Shown: positions 1 to 8,179 of the stretch, piece after piece
How positions within the stretch are numbered: the stretch's first letter is position 1
Layout: each line of letters starts with the position of its first letter
Source of the DNA: an uncultured Monoglobus sp.
GTDB lineage: Bacteria; Bacillota; Clostridia; Monoglobales; Monoglobaceae
Direction: 5' to 3'
Assembly (NCBI GenBank): GCA_947585115.1
Contig: CANPWW010000001.1
Span: 1 to 64,000 of the forward strand
Length of the DNA: 64,000 nucleotides
Made by a program: the position numbers and the translations under genes
The notes under the pieces: generated by a model
The model's input: only the letters and a program-made list of their open reading frames with translations
The model's database searches: none
What the model was told of the DNA's origin: nothing

Positions 1-1995
1 GTAGATCTCGGTGTCTATCTTAAAGCTGTCGGCCACCGCGGGGTGGATCTGGCCGATATAGCCGATGAGGTCGCCGCCCGCCGTTACCTTTGCGCATCTG
101 CCGGGGTGGTATGACGGATTTTCTTTTTCGGTCTCAAATATAACGTCAGAAACGTCCAGACGGCTCAAAAGATTCTGAACTATGCCCTTGAGGTCAAAGA
201 AATCGGTTTTGCCGTACATGCCGATAGCAACGATCTGCCGCTCGTCGGGCAGGGTCTCGCCGATCGGGTTGTATGTCATGCCCAGCTCGAAAATCTTGGC
301 CGATGAGGCTCTGCGGTTGTAGTTGACCTTGAGAGTTTTTATTATCGATGAGAGCATCGAGGTTCTCATAACACTGTTTTCCTCACCAAGAGGATTGGTG
401 ATCTTCACAACGCTGTCCATGGGAACTCGGGTCTGCTTAAACTCTTTGGGGTCGATGAACGAGTATGTCATAGCCTCGTACAGTCCGCAGCCTGTCAGCG
501 TGTTTTTGATACTGTCGACTATCTTCTGCTTAAAGGTCTTGCCGCCCACAACCACTCTGCCCTGCATCATGGTGACGGGCAGGTTGTCGTAGCCGTACAG
601 TCTGGCGACTTCCTCGGCGATGTCCGCCATGCTTTCTATGTCGCCGCGGAAGGTGGGAACGATCACATTGCCGTCCTTAACCTCAAACTCCAGGCGGCCG
701 AGGTATTCGACCATGTCGCTCTCGGGAATGTCGGTGCCAAGGAACTTGTTTATTTTTTCGGGCTCAAAGGGGAGCACGGTGTTTTGCTTTTTCATGGGAT
801 ACACGTCGATAACGCCGCCGACAACCTCGCCGCCGCCCATGTCATGAAGCAGCTCGCAGGCGCGGTTGATCGCGGGCAGGCAGTTCTCGCTGTCCAGACC
901 TTTTTCAAACAGGGCGGACGCGTCGGTCCTCATGCCCAGCGCTTTCGCGCCGCGGCGGACCAGCACCGGATTGAAGCACGCGCTCTCAAAAAGAACTGTC
1001 GTGGTGTCGTCTGTAACTTCGGAATTGGCTCCGCCCATAACGCCCGCCACGCCGATGGCGCGCTTCTCGTCGGATATGGCGATCATGCCCGATCTCAGCT
1101 CTCTGGGCTTGTCGTCCAGAGTTTCAAGCATCTCGCCGTTTCCGGCGTCACGCACGATTATCTTTCTGCCCTCAACATGGTCAAGGTCATAGGCGTGCAT
1201 CGGCTGGCCGTATTCCAGCATGATATAGTTGGTTATGTCAACCACGTTGTTGATCGCGCGGAGACCCGCGGCGGTCAGTCGGTTCTGCATCCATTTGGGC
1301 GAGGGGCCGATCTTGACGTTTTTGACCGCTCTGGCCGTGAATCTGGAGCAGAGCTTGCTGTCCGCGATCTCAACGGCGGCGTAGTCGTTCACGTCCTCGT
1401 CGTTGCCCGTGGCCTTTATCTCGGGAATTTTAAAATCCCTTGCGAAGGTGGCCGCGGTCTCGCGCGCGAGGCCTATTATGCTCATGCAGTCGGGGCGGTT
1501 CGATGTTATCTCAAATTCCGCCACGCTCTCGTCAAGACCCAGAGTGTGGGTGATGTCCTCGCCTATCGGAGTGTCGTCGGGCAGGATCAGTATTCCGGTG
1601 GCGCGCTCCTTGGAGATGCCAAGCTCGTCGGTCGAGCACATCATGCCGAAGCTCATAACGCCTCTGAGCTTGCCCTTGGTGATCTTAACGCCGCCGGGCA
1701 GGGTGCTCTTGTGTTTGGCGACCGGAACCACCGCGCCCTCGAACACGTTGGGCGCTCCGGTGACTATCTGTATTTCCTCGTCCCCCACGTCGACTTGGCA
1801 CACAACCAGTTTGTCAGCGTCGGGATGCTTTTCTATTTTTGTGATCTTGCCCACGACCACATTTTTGAACTCGGCTCCGAGATTTTTGATACCCTCAACG
1901 ATCGAGCCGCTCATGGTGAGCCGATCGGCGTATTCCTTTTCGGATATGCCGTCGGTGTTCATGTAGTCCTTGAGCCATGAAAGTGGTAAATTCAT
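1..1995 (-). CDS. pheT: Phenylalanine--tRNA ligase beta subunit (partial, C-terminus off the window)
   Basis: Beta chain of the (alpha-beta)2 enzyme that charges tRNA-Phe in the cytoplasm. About 665 residues are visible, read from ATG at 1995, which follows a strong GGAGG site seven bases away. The N-terminus (MNLPLSWLKDYM) and the EMAP-type tRNA-binding domain (about residues 40-150, GKITKIEKHPDADKL) are typical, followed by the B3/B4 editing and B5 regions and the start of the catalytic-like core. The usual last part, including the anticodon-binding ferredoxin-fold domain, lies beyond base 1. The partner pheS is upstream on the same strand, but a kinase-like gene sits between the two, which is unusual. 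Identification by family motifs is secure. Confidence 0.97.
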   Translation of the reverse strand, partial: MNLPLSWLKDYMNTDGISEKEYADRLTMSGSIVEGIKNLGAEFKNVVVGKITKIEKHPDADKLVVCQVDVGDEEIQIVTGAPNVFEGAVVPVAKHKSTLPGGVKITKGKLRGVMSFGMMCSTDELGISKERATGILILPDDTPIGEDITHTLGLDESVAEFEITSNRPDCMSIIGLARETAATFARDFKIPEIKATGNDEDVNDYAAVEIADSKLCSRFTARAVKNVKIGPSPKWMQNRLTAAGLRAINNVVDITNYIMLEYGQPMHAYDLDHVEGRKIIVRDAGNGEMLETLDDKPRELRSGMIAISDEKRAIGVAGVMGGANSEVTDDTTTVLFESACFNPVLVRRGAKALGMRTDASALFEKGLDSENCLPAINRACELLHDMGGGEVVGGVIDVYPMKKQNTVLPFEPEKINKFLGTDIPESDMVEYLGRLEFEVKDGNVIVPTFRGDIESMADIAEEVARLYGYDNLPVTMMQGRVVVGGKTFKQKIVDSIKNTLTGCGLYEAMTYSFIDPKEFKQTRVPMDSVVKITNPLGEENSVMRTSMLSSIIKTLKVNYNRRASSAKIFELGMTYNPIGETLPDERQIVAIGMYGKTDFFDLKGIVQNLLSRLDVSDVIFETEKENPSYHPGRCAKVTAGGDLIGYIGQIHPAVADSFKIDTEIY

Positions 1996-2027
1996 ATATA
2001 TTCCTCCTACTGTTATATGTCTTGTTT

Positions 2028-2537
2028 TTAAAGATTATTCAGAAAATCTTTGACTTCGCGAGGGGTTTTCAGCGTTTCGGTCCGCTTTCCCGAAGCGGCT
2101 GCCCCGCGGATCGCGGAGCGGTATTTCCCGCGGTTTTTCCGTCCGTCGAGCAGCACCCAGCGCAAAAATTCAAGGTCGATCTTTTCGGGGCAGCCCTCGC
2201 CCATGTCGGGTCGGGATCTTCCGCGGTAGTTAAGATACCGCTTTATCACCCGAAACAGGCAGACGAATCGGTTAAAGTCCATAAATATGACCGTGTCCGC
2301 CATATTAAGGCGCTCATTAAACAGCACTCTCGTATAATTGCCGTCTATGACCCATTTTTCCCTCTCGAGAATGGGGCGCAGGGCGTTCCGTTTGTGTTCC
2401 CTGCTGCTTTCGACCCAGCCGGGCAGCCAGTGGAGCGCGTCCAGATGGGTCGGCTCGGTCCCGATTTTTTCGGCTATCCGCCGCGCCAGCGTGGATTTGC
2501 CCGCGCCCGAAAATCCGAATATCATTACTCGTTTCAT
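2028..2537 (-). CDS. P-loop adenylate kinase-like / FlaR-type topology modulation protein
   Basis: 169-residue P-loop NTPase. A Walker A motif GFSGAGKST is at residues 8-16 and the protein resembles the small adenylate-kinase-like proteins often annotated as DNA topology modulation protein FlaR. The acidic and aromatic residues after the P-loop (HLDALHWLPGW) and the later IDGNY segment are characteristic of that family, whose substrate is not known. It lies between pheS and pheT on the same strand, 38 bases after pheS and 32 bases before pheT, so it is probably co-transcribed. No good Shine-Dalgarno site precedes its ATG, suggesting weak translation or coupling. Function cannot be given beyond nucleotide binding and likely phosphotransfer. 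Confidence 0.8.
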   Translation of the reverse strand: MKRVMIFGFSGAGKSTLARRIAEKIGTEPTHLDALHWLPGWVESSREHKRNALRPILEREKWVIDGNYTRVLFNERLNMADTVIFMDFNRFVCLFRVIKRYLNYRGRSRPDMGEGCPEKIDLEFLRWVLLDGRKNRGKYRSAIRGAAASGKRTETLKTPREVKDFLNNL

Positions 2538-2575
2538 ATAATCATTTCGAATAAACGTTTTGTATCATAAATATT

Positions 2576-3601
2576 TTATATCTTAAATTGCTTTAAAAAC
2601 TGAAGGTCGTTTTCATAGAACAGGCGCAGGTCCTTTATTCCGTAGCGGAACATGGTCACGCGCTCAAGTCCCATGCCGAACGCGAAGCCCGAATATACCT
2701 CGGGGTCAATGCCGCAGTTGCGCAGCACCTTGGGGTGAACCATTCCGCAGCCCAGTATCTCGATCCAGCCCTCGCCTTTGCAGATATTGCAGCCTTTGCC
2801 CTTGCAGTTGAAGCACGAGATGTCGACCTCGGCGCTGGGCTCGGTGAAGGGGAAATGGTGGGGACGGAAACGGAGCCTCGTGTCGTCGCCGTACAGCTTT
2901 TTCGCGAATACCTCGAGCGTTCCTTTAAGGTCGGCCATCGTTATGCCCTTGTCGATAACGAGACCCTCGACCTGGTGGAACACAGGCGAGTGAGTGGCGT
3001 CTACCGTGTCGCTTCTGTAAACTCTGCCGGGCGAGATTATGCGTATGGGCGGCTTTTGCTTTTCCATAACGCGCACCTGTACCGGAGAGGTCTGGGTCCT
3101 GAGCAGCACATTGTCGCTTATATAAAATGTGTCCTGCGTGTCTCTCGCGGGGTGGTCGGGCGGCAGATTCAGCGCCTCGAAATTATAGTAGTCAAGCTCG
3201 ACCTCGGGGCCCTCAACTATCGAGAATCCCATGCCGATAAAAATGTCCTGCAGATCGTCGAGCACCGTGGTAAGCGGATGCTTGGCGCCCGTCTCGGGCT
3301 TTCTACCCGGCAGCGCCACGTCGATGGTCTCGGCCTTGAGCTTCATTTCCTTCGCCAGCTCGGTCAGCGCTTTTTTCTTTTCCTCAAGAGCGCTCTCGAT
3401 TCCCGAGCGCACCTTGTTCGCCAGCTGTCCTATCACGGGGCGCTCCTCTTTGGAGAGCTTGCCCATGCCTTTCATAACCGCGGTGAGCTCGCCTTTCTTG
3501 CCGAGATATTTGACTCTGAGCGTCTCAAGGGTGTTTAAGTCCGCCGCGTTTTTGAGCTCGCTTTCGGCGCTCAGTTTTATACTGTTTAACCGGTCTTTCA
3601 T
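2576..3601 (-). CDS. pheS: Phenylalanine--tRNA ligase alpha subunit
   Basis: Catalytic alpha chain of phenylalanyl-tRNA synthetase (341 residues, normal length). The class II motif 2 region ([19 protein letters not shown]) and motif 3 ([18 protein letters not shown]) are intact. A C-x2-C plus C-x2-C pair ([12 protein letters not shown]) near residue 270 is the zinc-ribbon-like insertion seen in many bacterial PheS. The start is ATG at 3601, with GGGAGG eight bases upstream; an in-frame ATG nine codons earlier (3628) lacks a site of that quality. The gene begins the pheS - P-loop gene - pheT unit. A promoter lies about 85 bases upstream; the leader is too short for a T-box, a common regulator of this operon in Firmicutes. 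Confidence 0.97.
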   Translation of the reverse strand: MKDRLNSIKLSAESELKNAADLNTLETLRVKYLGKKGELTAVMKGMGKLSKEERPVIGQLANKVRSGIESALEEKKKALTELAKEMKLKAETIDVALPGRKPETGAKHPLTTVLDDLQDIFIGMGFSIVEGPEVELDYYNFEALNLPPDHPARDTQDTFYISDNVLLRTQTSPVQVRVMEKQKPPIRIISPGRVYRSDTVDATHSPVFHQVEGLVIDKGITMADLKGTLEVFAKKLYGDDTRLRFRPHHFPFTEPSAEVDISCFNCKGKGCNICKGEGWIEILGCGMVHPKVLRNCGIDPEVYSGFAFGMGLERVTMFRYGIKDLRLFYENDLQFLKQFKI

Positions 3602-3688
3602 TATATAACCTCCCAATAGTGTTTTCACAAATTGTCATCTAAATATTTTAACATATAAAATTACATATTTCAAGCCAAAATAATAAAT

Positions 3689-3717
3689 TTTGTAAGATAA
3701 TTTTTCTGTGATGTCAA
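3689..3717 (-). promoter_or_regulatory. Predicted promoter of pheS operon
   Basis: On the minus strand TTGACA (3712-3717), a 17-base spacer and TACAAA (3689-3694). It implies an untranslated leader of roughly 80 bases before pheS. Confidence 0.55.
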
Positions 3718-3810
3718 TAGAGTAACCGAAGTCGGCCGCAGGGCTGCCGGACAGCATGAAACGCGGTGCGGCAGTCTGCTCCGCGAGAATTTGAAATATG
3801 ATAAAAATAT

Positions 3811-4713
3811 TTAAAAATCCATATCTTTAACAGAACAACTGTTTGAATCCAATTTTTCTAACACCCGCTCAACAGGCGCGTCAATGCAGATTGACCTCTG
3901 CGCGATTTCGCGCGGGCATACCGCCTCTCCATAGTTTACGCAGGCGTATTTTGCCAATGTGTTTTGCGCTGTCATGCGCCAAAACGGGTATTTTATAATG
4001 ACCGGCGTATTGTAGCCGACGCCGAGTTCGAGGAATAAAATTCGCTTTCCGCTGCGCGTTTGCAGGAAATTTTCATATCGCTTTGCCGCCTCGATCCAGC
4101 CGCCGTCCTCAACAAATTTGTCGTCGGCGCGCAGATTCATCGTCAGCGGACTGCCGCAGTACGGGCAGACCGGCAATAATTCGGACGGAACGCGCATATA
4201 CTTTTGCTCGGCGATCATAGTGCGTATGATTTCCTCGTTGTCGAATGTCTCGCTGCGGCACGGAACGGAGCATTGAAAAAGTCCGTAATCACCCTGCGTG
4301 TAAAACAGCCGCGTTTTATCGAAGCCGGCTTTTTGAAAGCAGTGATCGACATTTGTTGTTATCACAAAATAATCCTTGTCTTTTACCAATGAAAACAGTT
4401 CATCATAGATAGGTTTCGGCGCGTCCGTATAGCGGTTTATGAAAATGTACCGCGACCAATACGCCCAGTGTTCCTCGGGAGTTTCAAACGGATAAAAACC
4501 GCCGGAATACATATCGGCAAAGCCGTATTTATTTATAAAATCCGAAAAATATTTCTTGAACCTTTCGCCCGAATAAGTAAAGCCCGCCGCGGTCGAAAGT
4601 CCCGCGCCCGCGCCGATCACAACCGCTTCGGCGGCGCCCAAAGCGTCTTTCAGGCGCTTAATATTTTCCGAGCAGCTTCCGGTAGATCTCGTGATCGACG
4701 TCCTTGAAAACAT
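3811..4713 (-). CDS. Macrodomain-linked sirtuin (SirTM-like, probable protein ADP-ribosyltransferase)
   Basis: 300-residue Sir2-fold protein. The NAD-binding GAGAGLS loop is at residues 34-40 and the TNVDH motif at 120-124. Where ordinary sirtuins carry the catalytic His of the HG motif, this protein has Gln140 (TQGDYG); a Gln there is a published hallmark of the macrodomain-linked class M sirtuins, which ADP-ribosylate proteins rather than deacetylate. Two Cys pairs (C148/C152, C183/C186) form the zinc site. The ATG at 4713 has a GAGGTGAT site seven bases upstream and overlaps the end of the macrodomain gene by 56 bases, so the two are translated as a pair. The usual partners of described SirTM operons (GcvH-like carrier, lipoate ligase) are absent here. 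The target is unknown. Confidence 0.85.
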   Translation of the reverse strand: MFSRTSITRSTGSCSENIKRLKDALGAAEAVVIGAGAGLSTAAGFTYSGERFKKYFSDFINKYGFADMYSGGFYPFETPEEHWAYWSRYIFINRYTDAPKPIYDELFSLVKDKDYFVITTNVDHCFQKAGFDKTRLFYTQGDYGLFQCSVPCRSETFDNEEIIRTMIAEQKYMRVPSELLPVCPYCGSPLTMNLRADDKFVEDGGWIEAAKRYENFLQTRSGKRILFLELGVGYNTPVIIKYPFWRMTAQNTLAKYACVNYGEAVCPREIAQRSICIDAPVERVLEKLDSNSCSVKDMDF

Positions 4714-5437
4714 TGAATATCACCTCGTTTTTACTTTCTGTTCGCTCCCTGTATTCCTTCACGGTTTTTACCGCGATCTCCGCCGCCTTGTCGTTCGGGA
4801 AATGAAATTCGCCCGTGGAAATGCAGCAGAACGCGATGCTTTTCACATCGTTTTTATCGGCGATTTCCAAACAGGAACGGTAGCATGACGCGAGCAGGCT
4901 TTTGTCCGTTTCCGACAGCGCGCCGCGCACGATCGGGCCGACCGTGTGAATGACATAATCGCACGGCAGATTATATGCGGACGTGATTTTCGCGCCGCCC
5001 GTTTGTTCCTTATGACCCTGCTCTTTCATGATCCGCGCGCACTCAAGACGAAGCTGCACCCCGGCGTAGGTATGAATAACGTTGTCGATACAGCCGTGAC
5101 ACGGCACAAAGCAGCCGAGCATCTGCGAATTTGCGGCGTTCACGATCGCGCCGCATTTGAGCGTGGTAATATCTCCCTGCCAAAGATAGATCCCGTCAGC
5201 AACGGGCGTTAGATCCGTAATGTCGGTAACGCCTTTACCTGCAATTTCCTTCCGCAAATATTCGTTCTGAATTTTAAGAAAATCCTCATCGGTTTCTTTG
5301 GGCATACGAATGTTGAAAAGCGAGCGGAGAAAATTTTTCCGTTCCGCTTCGCTCCGCGGTATAGCTAAGTTACTATACCGCGGCTGCTCGGCTATGAGCC
5401 GCTCGATTAAAAATTTTTGTCTTTCACTTTGTGTCAT
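4658..5437 (-). CDS. Zinc-containing macrodomain protein (probable ADP-ribosyl hydrolase)
   Basis: 259 residues: a helical N-terminal extension (about 1-75) followed by a macrodomain. The ADP-ribose-binding GDIT (88-91) and NAAN (100-103) motifs are present, directly followed by C109, C113, H114 and C116, the Cys/His cluster of the zinc-dependent macrodomains that accompany SirTM sirtuins and remove the ADP-ribose they attach. The later CISTGEF segment matches the second substrate loop. It starts two bases after the stop of the upstream flavin/ferredoxin gene with AGAGAGGA as ribosome-binding site, and its 3' end overlaps the sirtuin gene. Family assignment is firm; the protein that it de-modifies in this organism is not known. 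Confidence 0.88.
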   Translation of the reverse strand: MTQSERQKFLIERLIAEQPRYSNLAIPRSEAERKNFLRSLFNIRMPKETDEDFLKIQNEYLRKEIAGKGVTDITDLTPVADGIYLWQGDITTLKCGAIVNAANSQMLGCFVPCHGCIDNVIHTYAGVQLRLECARIMKEQGHKEQTGGAKITSAYNLPCDYVIHTVGPIVRGALSETDKSLLASCYRSCLEIADKNDVKSIAFCCISTGEFHFPNDKAAEIAVKTVKEYRERTESKNEVIFNVFKDVDHEIYRKLLGKY

Positions 5438-5438
5438 A

Positions 5439-6056
5439 CTATCCTCTCTTTTCCACAGCGTGAACCGGACAAACCGAGTAGCAGTTACCGCAGTGCAGAC
5501 AATGCTCCTGCTGTATTTGATACGGTTTTCCCGAAGCTATACATCTTTGAGGGCAGTCTTTCACGCATTTCCCGCAGCCGATACAAGCGTCCGTAATCGT
5601 GTATCCCTTAAAGGTTACCTGTCCGTTTCCGATAACATATTTCTCTCGGAAAATCGGATTTACTCCGAGATTGAAATATTCTATTTCCGCGTCCGTTATC
5701 TCAAACACAATTCCCGCAAGATAACGCGTATCGCCGGGATATACGTTCGCCAGATACGGCTGTTCCTCAAATATGGCGTCGATCCGTGCCCTTTGTTCGG
5801 TTTCGGGAGAGGGAACGGCTTTCGCGGACAAACGTATCATTTCTTTATACTTCGTATATCCGAGAACCTGAACGCGCCCGTCTGTCATCAGCTCCTTGCA
5901 AAACGCCTTTCCCTTAGCGGTAAAAAAATACATCGCTTCCGTTTCATAGTGAATTGCGGAAATATTGCGTATCTGCGGCGCGCCGTTTTCGTCAACTGTG
6001 GCGAACGCGAGCACGCCAACGTATTCTAATTTCTTTAAGCAAGTTTGTGCATCCAT
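5439..6056 (-). CDS. Pyridoxamine-phosphate-oxidase-like flavoprotein fused to a 2x[4Fe-4S] ferredoxin
   Basis: 205-residue fusion. Residues 1-140 look like the split-barrel FMN-binding fold of pyridoxamine 5'-phosphate oxidase-like proteins (GVLAFATVDENGAPQIRN is the typical first strand). Residues 155-200 hold two complete [4Fe-4S] motifs: C158/C161/C164/C168 and C186/C189/C192/C196. The protein can therefore pass electrons between flavin and iron-sulfur clusters. The start ATG overlaps the stop codon of the nitroreductase gene (TAATG), showing tight coupling. In this operon it is a plausible electron donor or acceptor for the radical SAM enzyme or nitroreductase, but that role is inferred from position only. 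Confidence 0.85.
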   Translation of the reverse strand: MDAQTCLKKLEYVGVLAFATVDENGAPQIRNISAIHYETEAMYFFTAKGKAFCKELMTDGRVQVLGYTKYKEMIRLSAKAVPSPETEQRARIDAIFEEQPYLANVYPGDTRYLAGIVFEITDAEIEYFNLGVNPIFREKYVIGNGQVTFKGYTITDACIGCGKCVKDCPQRCIASGKPYQIQQEHCLHCGNCYSVCPVHAVEKRG

Positions 6057-6646
6057 TATATCTCACCTCGTTCAATAATCATGCTCCGATGAGCCTTTCT
6101 CGGCTTCGGCTGCGGATATTCGCCGTCGCAATAGCCGAGAGTTACAAAGCAGCGCGCGATATAGTTTTCCGGCACTCCCCATTCCTTTAACAGCACCGCG
6201 CCTGCTGCGTTGTCGAAGGTCTCCTCCGCGCGCGAAACGATGCACGAGGATATACCGAGGTCAAACGCCTCCATTTGCATCGTCTGAGCGCAGCAGAACG
6301 CGTCGGGAATGCCGAATATAAAATTTCTCTGCGCGAACACAATACACAGCGACGGCGCGCCGTAAAAACCGCTCTTGATTGAGGGATCGTCAATCACGCT
6401 CGGATGCTCTTTTGAAACATACGAACCTATAAGACGGCTTCGGTCAAATTTCGCCATGTTCATTCTTCCGAGCTTTTCCACTATATCCGCGTTATGTATG
6501 CCGATGATCACGCTTCGCTGACCGCCGCCCGCGTTTGGGGCGTATGTTCCGGCTTCTATTATTTTTTCAAGATATTCGCGCGGGATCTGCTTAGCCGTAT
6601 ATTTGCGGACAGACCGCCGCGCCCTTACCGCGTCTAACAATTCCAT
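6056..6646 (-). CDS. Nitroreductase-family flavoprotein
   Basis: 196-residue nitroreductase-fold protein. The N-terminus LLDAVRARRSVRKYTAKQIP is the classic FMN-binding opening, and the GTYAPNAGGGQ stretch and the C-terminal GYCDGEYPQPKPRKAH region match the family. Members reduce nitro groups, quinones or flavins, and some act on thiazoline/oxazoline rings or Cys residues in RiPP pathways. ATG at 6646 follows an AAAGGA site. It lies between the radical SAM gene (21 bases upstream) and the flavin/ferredoxin gene, with which it shares a TAATG junction. A peptide-tailoring or electron-shuttle role is inferred from neighbours; a general detoxifying oxidoreductase is the alternative. Confidence 0.88.
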   Translation of the reverse strand: MELLDAVRARRSVRKYTAKQIPREYLEKIIEAGTYAPNAGGGQRSVIIGIHNADIVEKLGRMNMAKFDRSRLIGSYVSKEHPSVIDDPSIKSGFYGAPSLCIVFAQRNFIFGIPDAFCCAQTMQMEAFDLGISSCIVSRAEETFDNAAGAVLLKEWGVPENYIARCFVTLGYCDGEYPQPKPRKAHRSMIIERGEI

Positions 6647-6667
6647 AATATCATATCCTTTATCGAA

Positions 6668-7699
6668 TTACAACTCTTTCCAGCATTGCGGGTCGGCGGA
6701 GTAAAAGCTGCCGTTCGTCCCTTTGGCCACGGCGGGACAGCCGCGACACCACGCTTTCAGTTCGCATTTTCCGCATTTGATGAATTTATCATAGTTCCGA
6801 TATTGTTCTGTTTCGCATACCCACACATCGGCGAGCCTGTCCTCAAGCGCGTTGCCGACCTTGCTTTCCGCCACGCGTCGGCAGGTGTAAATATCGCCCG
6901 TCGGCAAAATCGTGATATGGCAGTTACCGCAGTTGCATCCGCCGTAAATCATGCCGTCCTTTGCCGTTTCGGGAATTTTAAACTCGCCGGTTTCGTATTC
7001 GTAGAGAGTCCAGAGATGATCTTTTTTGTTGAAGTAGGTCTTGCAGCCCGCGGCTTTGTATTCCTTGAATTTTTTATCGCATACCTTCAGCAGATTACGG
7101 TAATCCTGCGGTGACATATTCGTGTTTAGCTCGCCGCCGCTCGGAACGTATCGGGAAAAGGCGAATACGTTTACTCCCGCCGCAACCGCAGCGTCGATAA
7201 TTCCGGGCACTTCCGCCATGTTATCGGCCGAAACCGTAGTCATTACAACGCTGCGTATTCCCGCGCGGTTAATACAGCCGATTTTATCTATCGTGCAGTC
7301 AAACGAACCGGGTTTTCTGAACCAATCGTGGGTCTCGCGGAGCCCGTCAAGGGAAAGCTGATATTTCTCGCAGCCGTATGATTTTAATTTTCGGCATACA
7401 TTGTCGTCAAGATGAAACGGATTTCCCATAATGGTAAACGGAATGTCGTGCTCGCGTATCAGCTTTAACAGCCGCCAAAAGTCGGGGTGCAAAATCGGGT
7501 CGCCGCCGGTGATATAGAAATACGGCAGTCTGTCATACATTTCGCAGAAATCAAGACAGTTATAAAACGTGTCTCGCATCTGCTCCCACGTCATTGAAAC
7601 AAGCGGCTTATCGTCGCTGCCCGAAAATATATAGCAATGCTTGCAGCGTTGGTCGCATACGTCTGTGATGTGCCATTGAAAAGAAAAGTATTGTTTCAT
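6668..7699 (-). CDS. Radical SAM/SPASM peptide maturase, ACGX type
   Basis: 343-residue radical SAM enzyme. The SAM-binding cluster motif is C15-x3-C19-x2-C22 (CDQRCKHC) and the C-terminal SPASM region holds many Cys (about residues 255-340: GGCNCGNC, YTCRR, CGKCELKAWCRGCP, DPQCW) for auxiliary [4Fe-4S] clusters. SPASM enzymes of this kind modify ribosomal peptides, commonly by Cys thioether formation. The gene directly follows a small ACGX-repeat peptide gene, the arrangement recognised in databases as the ACGX system. ATG at 7699 has an AAAGGGG site. No separate RiPP recognition domain, protease or transporter was seen nearby. The chemical change made on the peptide is unknown. Confidence 0.9.
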   Translation of the reverse strand: MKQYFSFQWHITDVCDQRCKHCYIFSGSDDKPLVSMTWEQMRDTFYNCLDFCEMYDRLPYFYITGGDPILHPDFWRLLKLIREHDIPFTIMGNPFHLDDNVCRKLKSYGCEKYQLSLDGLRETHDWFRKPGSFDCTIDKIGCINRAGIRSVVMTTVSADNMAEVPGIIDAAVAAGVNVFAFSRYVPSGGELNTNMSPQDYRNLLKVCDKKFKEYKAAGCKTYFNKKDHLWTLYEYETGEFKIPETAKDGMIYGGCNCGNCHITILPTGDIYTCRRVAESKVGNALEDRLADVWVCETEQYRNYDKFIKCGKCELKAWCRGCPAVAKGTNGSFYSADPQCWKEL

Positions 7700-7748
7700 A
7701 TTTTTGCCCCTTTATATAATCGTTTTACCGAATAATAATCGAGATCTT

Positions 7749-7770
7749 CCGACGGGATCGCTCCCGTCGG
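7749..7770 (-). promoter_or_regulatory. Hairpin between precursor peptide and maturase genes
   Basis: Perfect 9-bp stem (CCGACGGGA / TCCCGTCGG) with a 4-base loop in the 93-base gap between the peptide gene and the radical SAM gene. No run of T follows on the minus strand, so it is more likely a partial attenuator or RNA-end stabiliser than a full terminator. Such hairpins are common after RiPP precursor genes, where they raise precursor over enzyme levels. Confidence 0.6.
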
Positions 7771-7792
7771 AGATGATTTAGGAACGAACAAA

Positions 7793-7978
7793 TTATTTGT
7801 CCGCCGCGCCGCAGGCGCTGCCGCAGGCCGCGGGCTTTTCGTCGGGCTTGTCCGCCGCGCCGCAGGCGCTGCCGCAGGCCGCCGGCTTCTCGTCGGGCTT
7901 ATCCGCCGCGCCGCAGGCGGCACCGCAGGCCGAGCCCGCCTTTTTGTCCGTCCAGTCCGAAAGATTTGAAAGAGCCAT
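7793..7978 (-). CDS. ACGX-repeat RiPP precursor peptide
   Basis: 61-residue peptide. A short leader (MALSNLSDWTDKKAGS) precedes a core of three Cys pairs in Ala-Cys-Gly-X context: ACGAACGAA, then two copies of a 17-residue unit DKPDEKPAACGSACGAA. Six Cys in total, no aromatic residue after the leader. At DNA level the unit is a 51-base tandem repeat, with two near-identical copies at 7801-7902 and a shorter divergent third. ATG at 7978 has a perfect AAGGAGGTCATGAC site. It is the first gene of the operon and matches the ACGX-repeat peptides found next to radical SAM/SPASM enzymes. A 95-residue reading frame in another frame over the same DNA is a shadow. Confidence 0.88.
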   Translation of the reverse strand: MALSNLSDWTDKKAGSACGAACGAADKPDEKPAACGSACGAADKPDEKPAACGSACGAADK

Positions 7979-8109
7979 GTCATGACCTCCTTATGTTTAT
8001 TCGGGTCACCCCGTGCTCATATTCTTGCACATATTTTCCTCCGGCGCAAGTACGCACATTTTTGTAACTTTTGCGTTTTTATGGGGTTTTTGGATAAAAA
8101 ATTTTTCTA

Positions 8110-8138
8110 TTGAATTTTTATGAGTGCTACGGTATAAT
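8110..8138 (+). promoter_or_regulatory. Predicted promoter of the HxlR-type regulator
   Basis: TTGAAT (8110-8115), 17-base spacer and perfect TATAAT (8133-8138). Transcription would start about 35 bases before the regulator start codon. Confidence 0.6.
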
Positions 8139-8144
8139 ATGAGT

Positions 8145-8167
8145 GTAACATTATTTTTTAATGTAAC
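8145..8167. promoter_or_regulatory. Inverted repeat, candidate HxlR operator
   Basis: GTAACATTA - TTTTT - TAATGTAAC: nine-base arms with a single mismatch, lying in the start region of the regulator transcript and touching its GGAGG site. The position suits auto-repression; binding is inferred. Confidence 0.5.
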
Positions 8168-8179
8168 GGAGGTATTATT

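Noticed and set aside
3602-3700. T-box leader before pheS
   Set aside because: The predicted leader is only about 80 bases and lacks the T-box bulge sequence.
3640-3810. tRNA gene or terminator in the gap after the sirtuin gene
   Set aside because: The GC-rich stretch does not fold into a cloverleaf, has no GTTCGAATC-type arm, and no T-run follows on the minus strand.
7696-7983. 95-codon Arg/Ala-rich frame over the ACGX peptide
   Set aside because: It is an out-of-frame shadow; the 61-residue frame has the ribosome site and the known repeat type.
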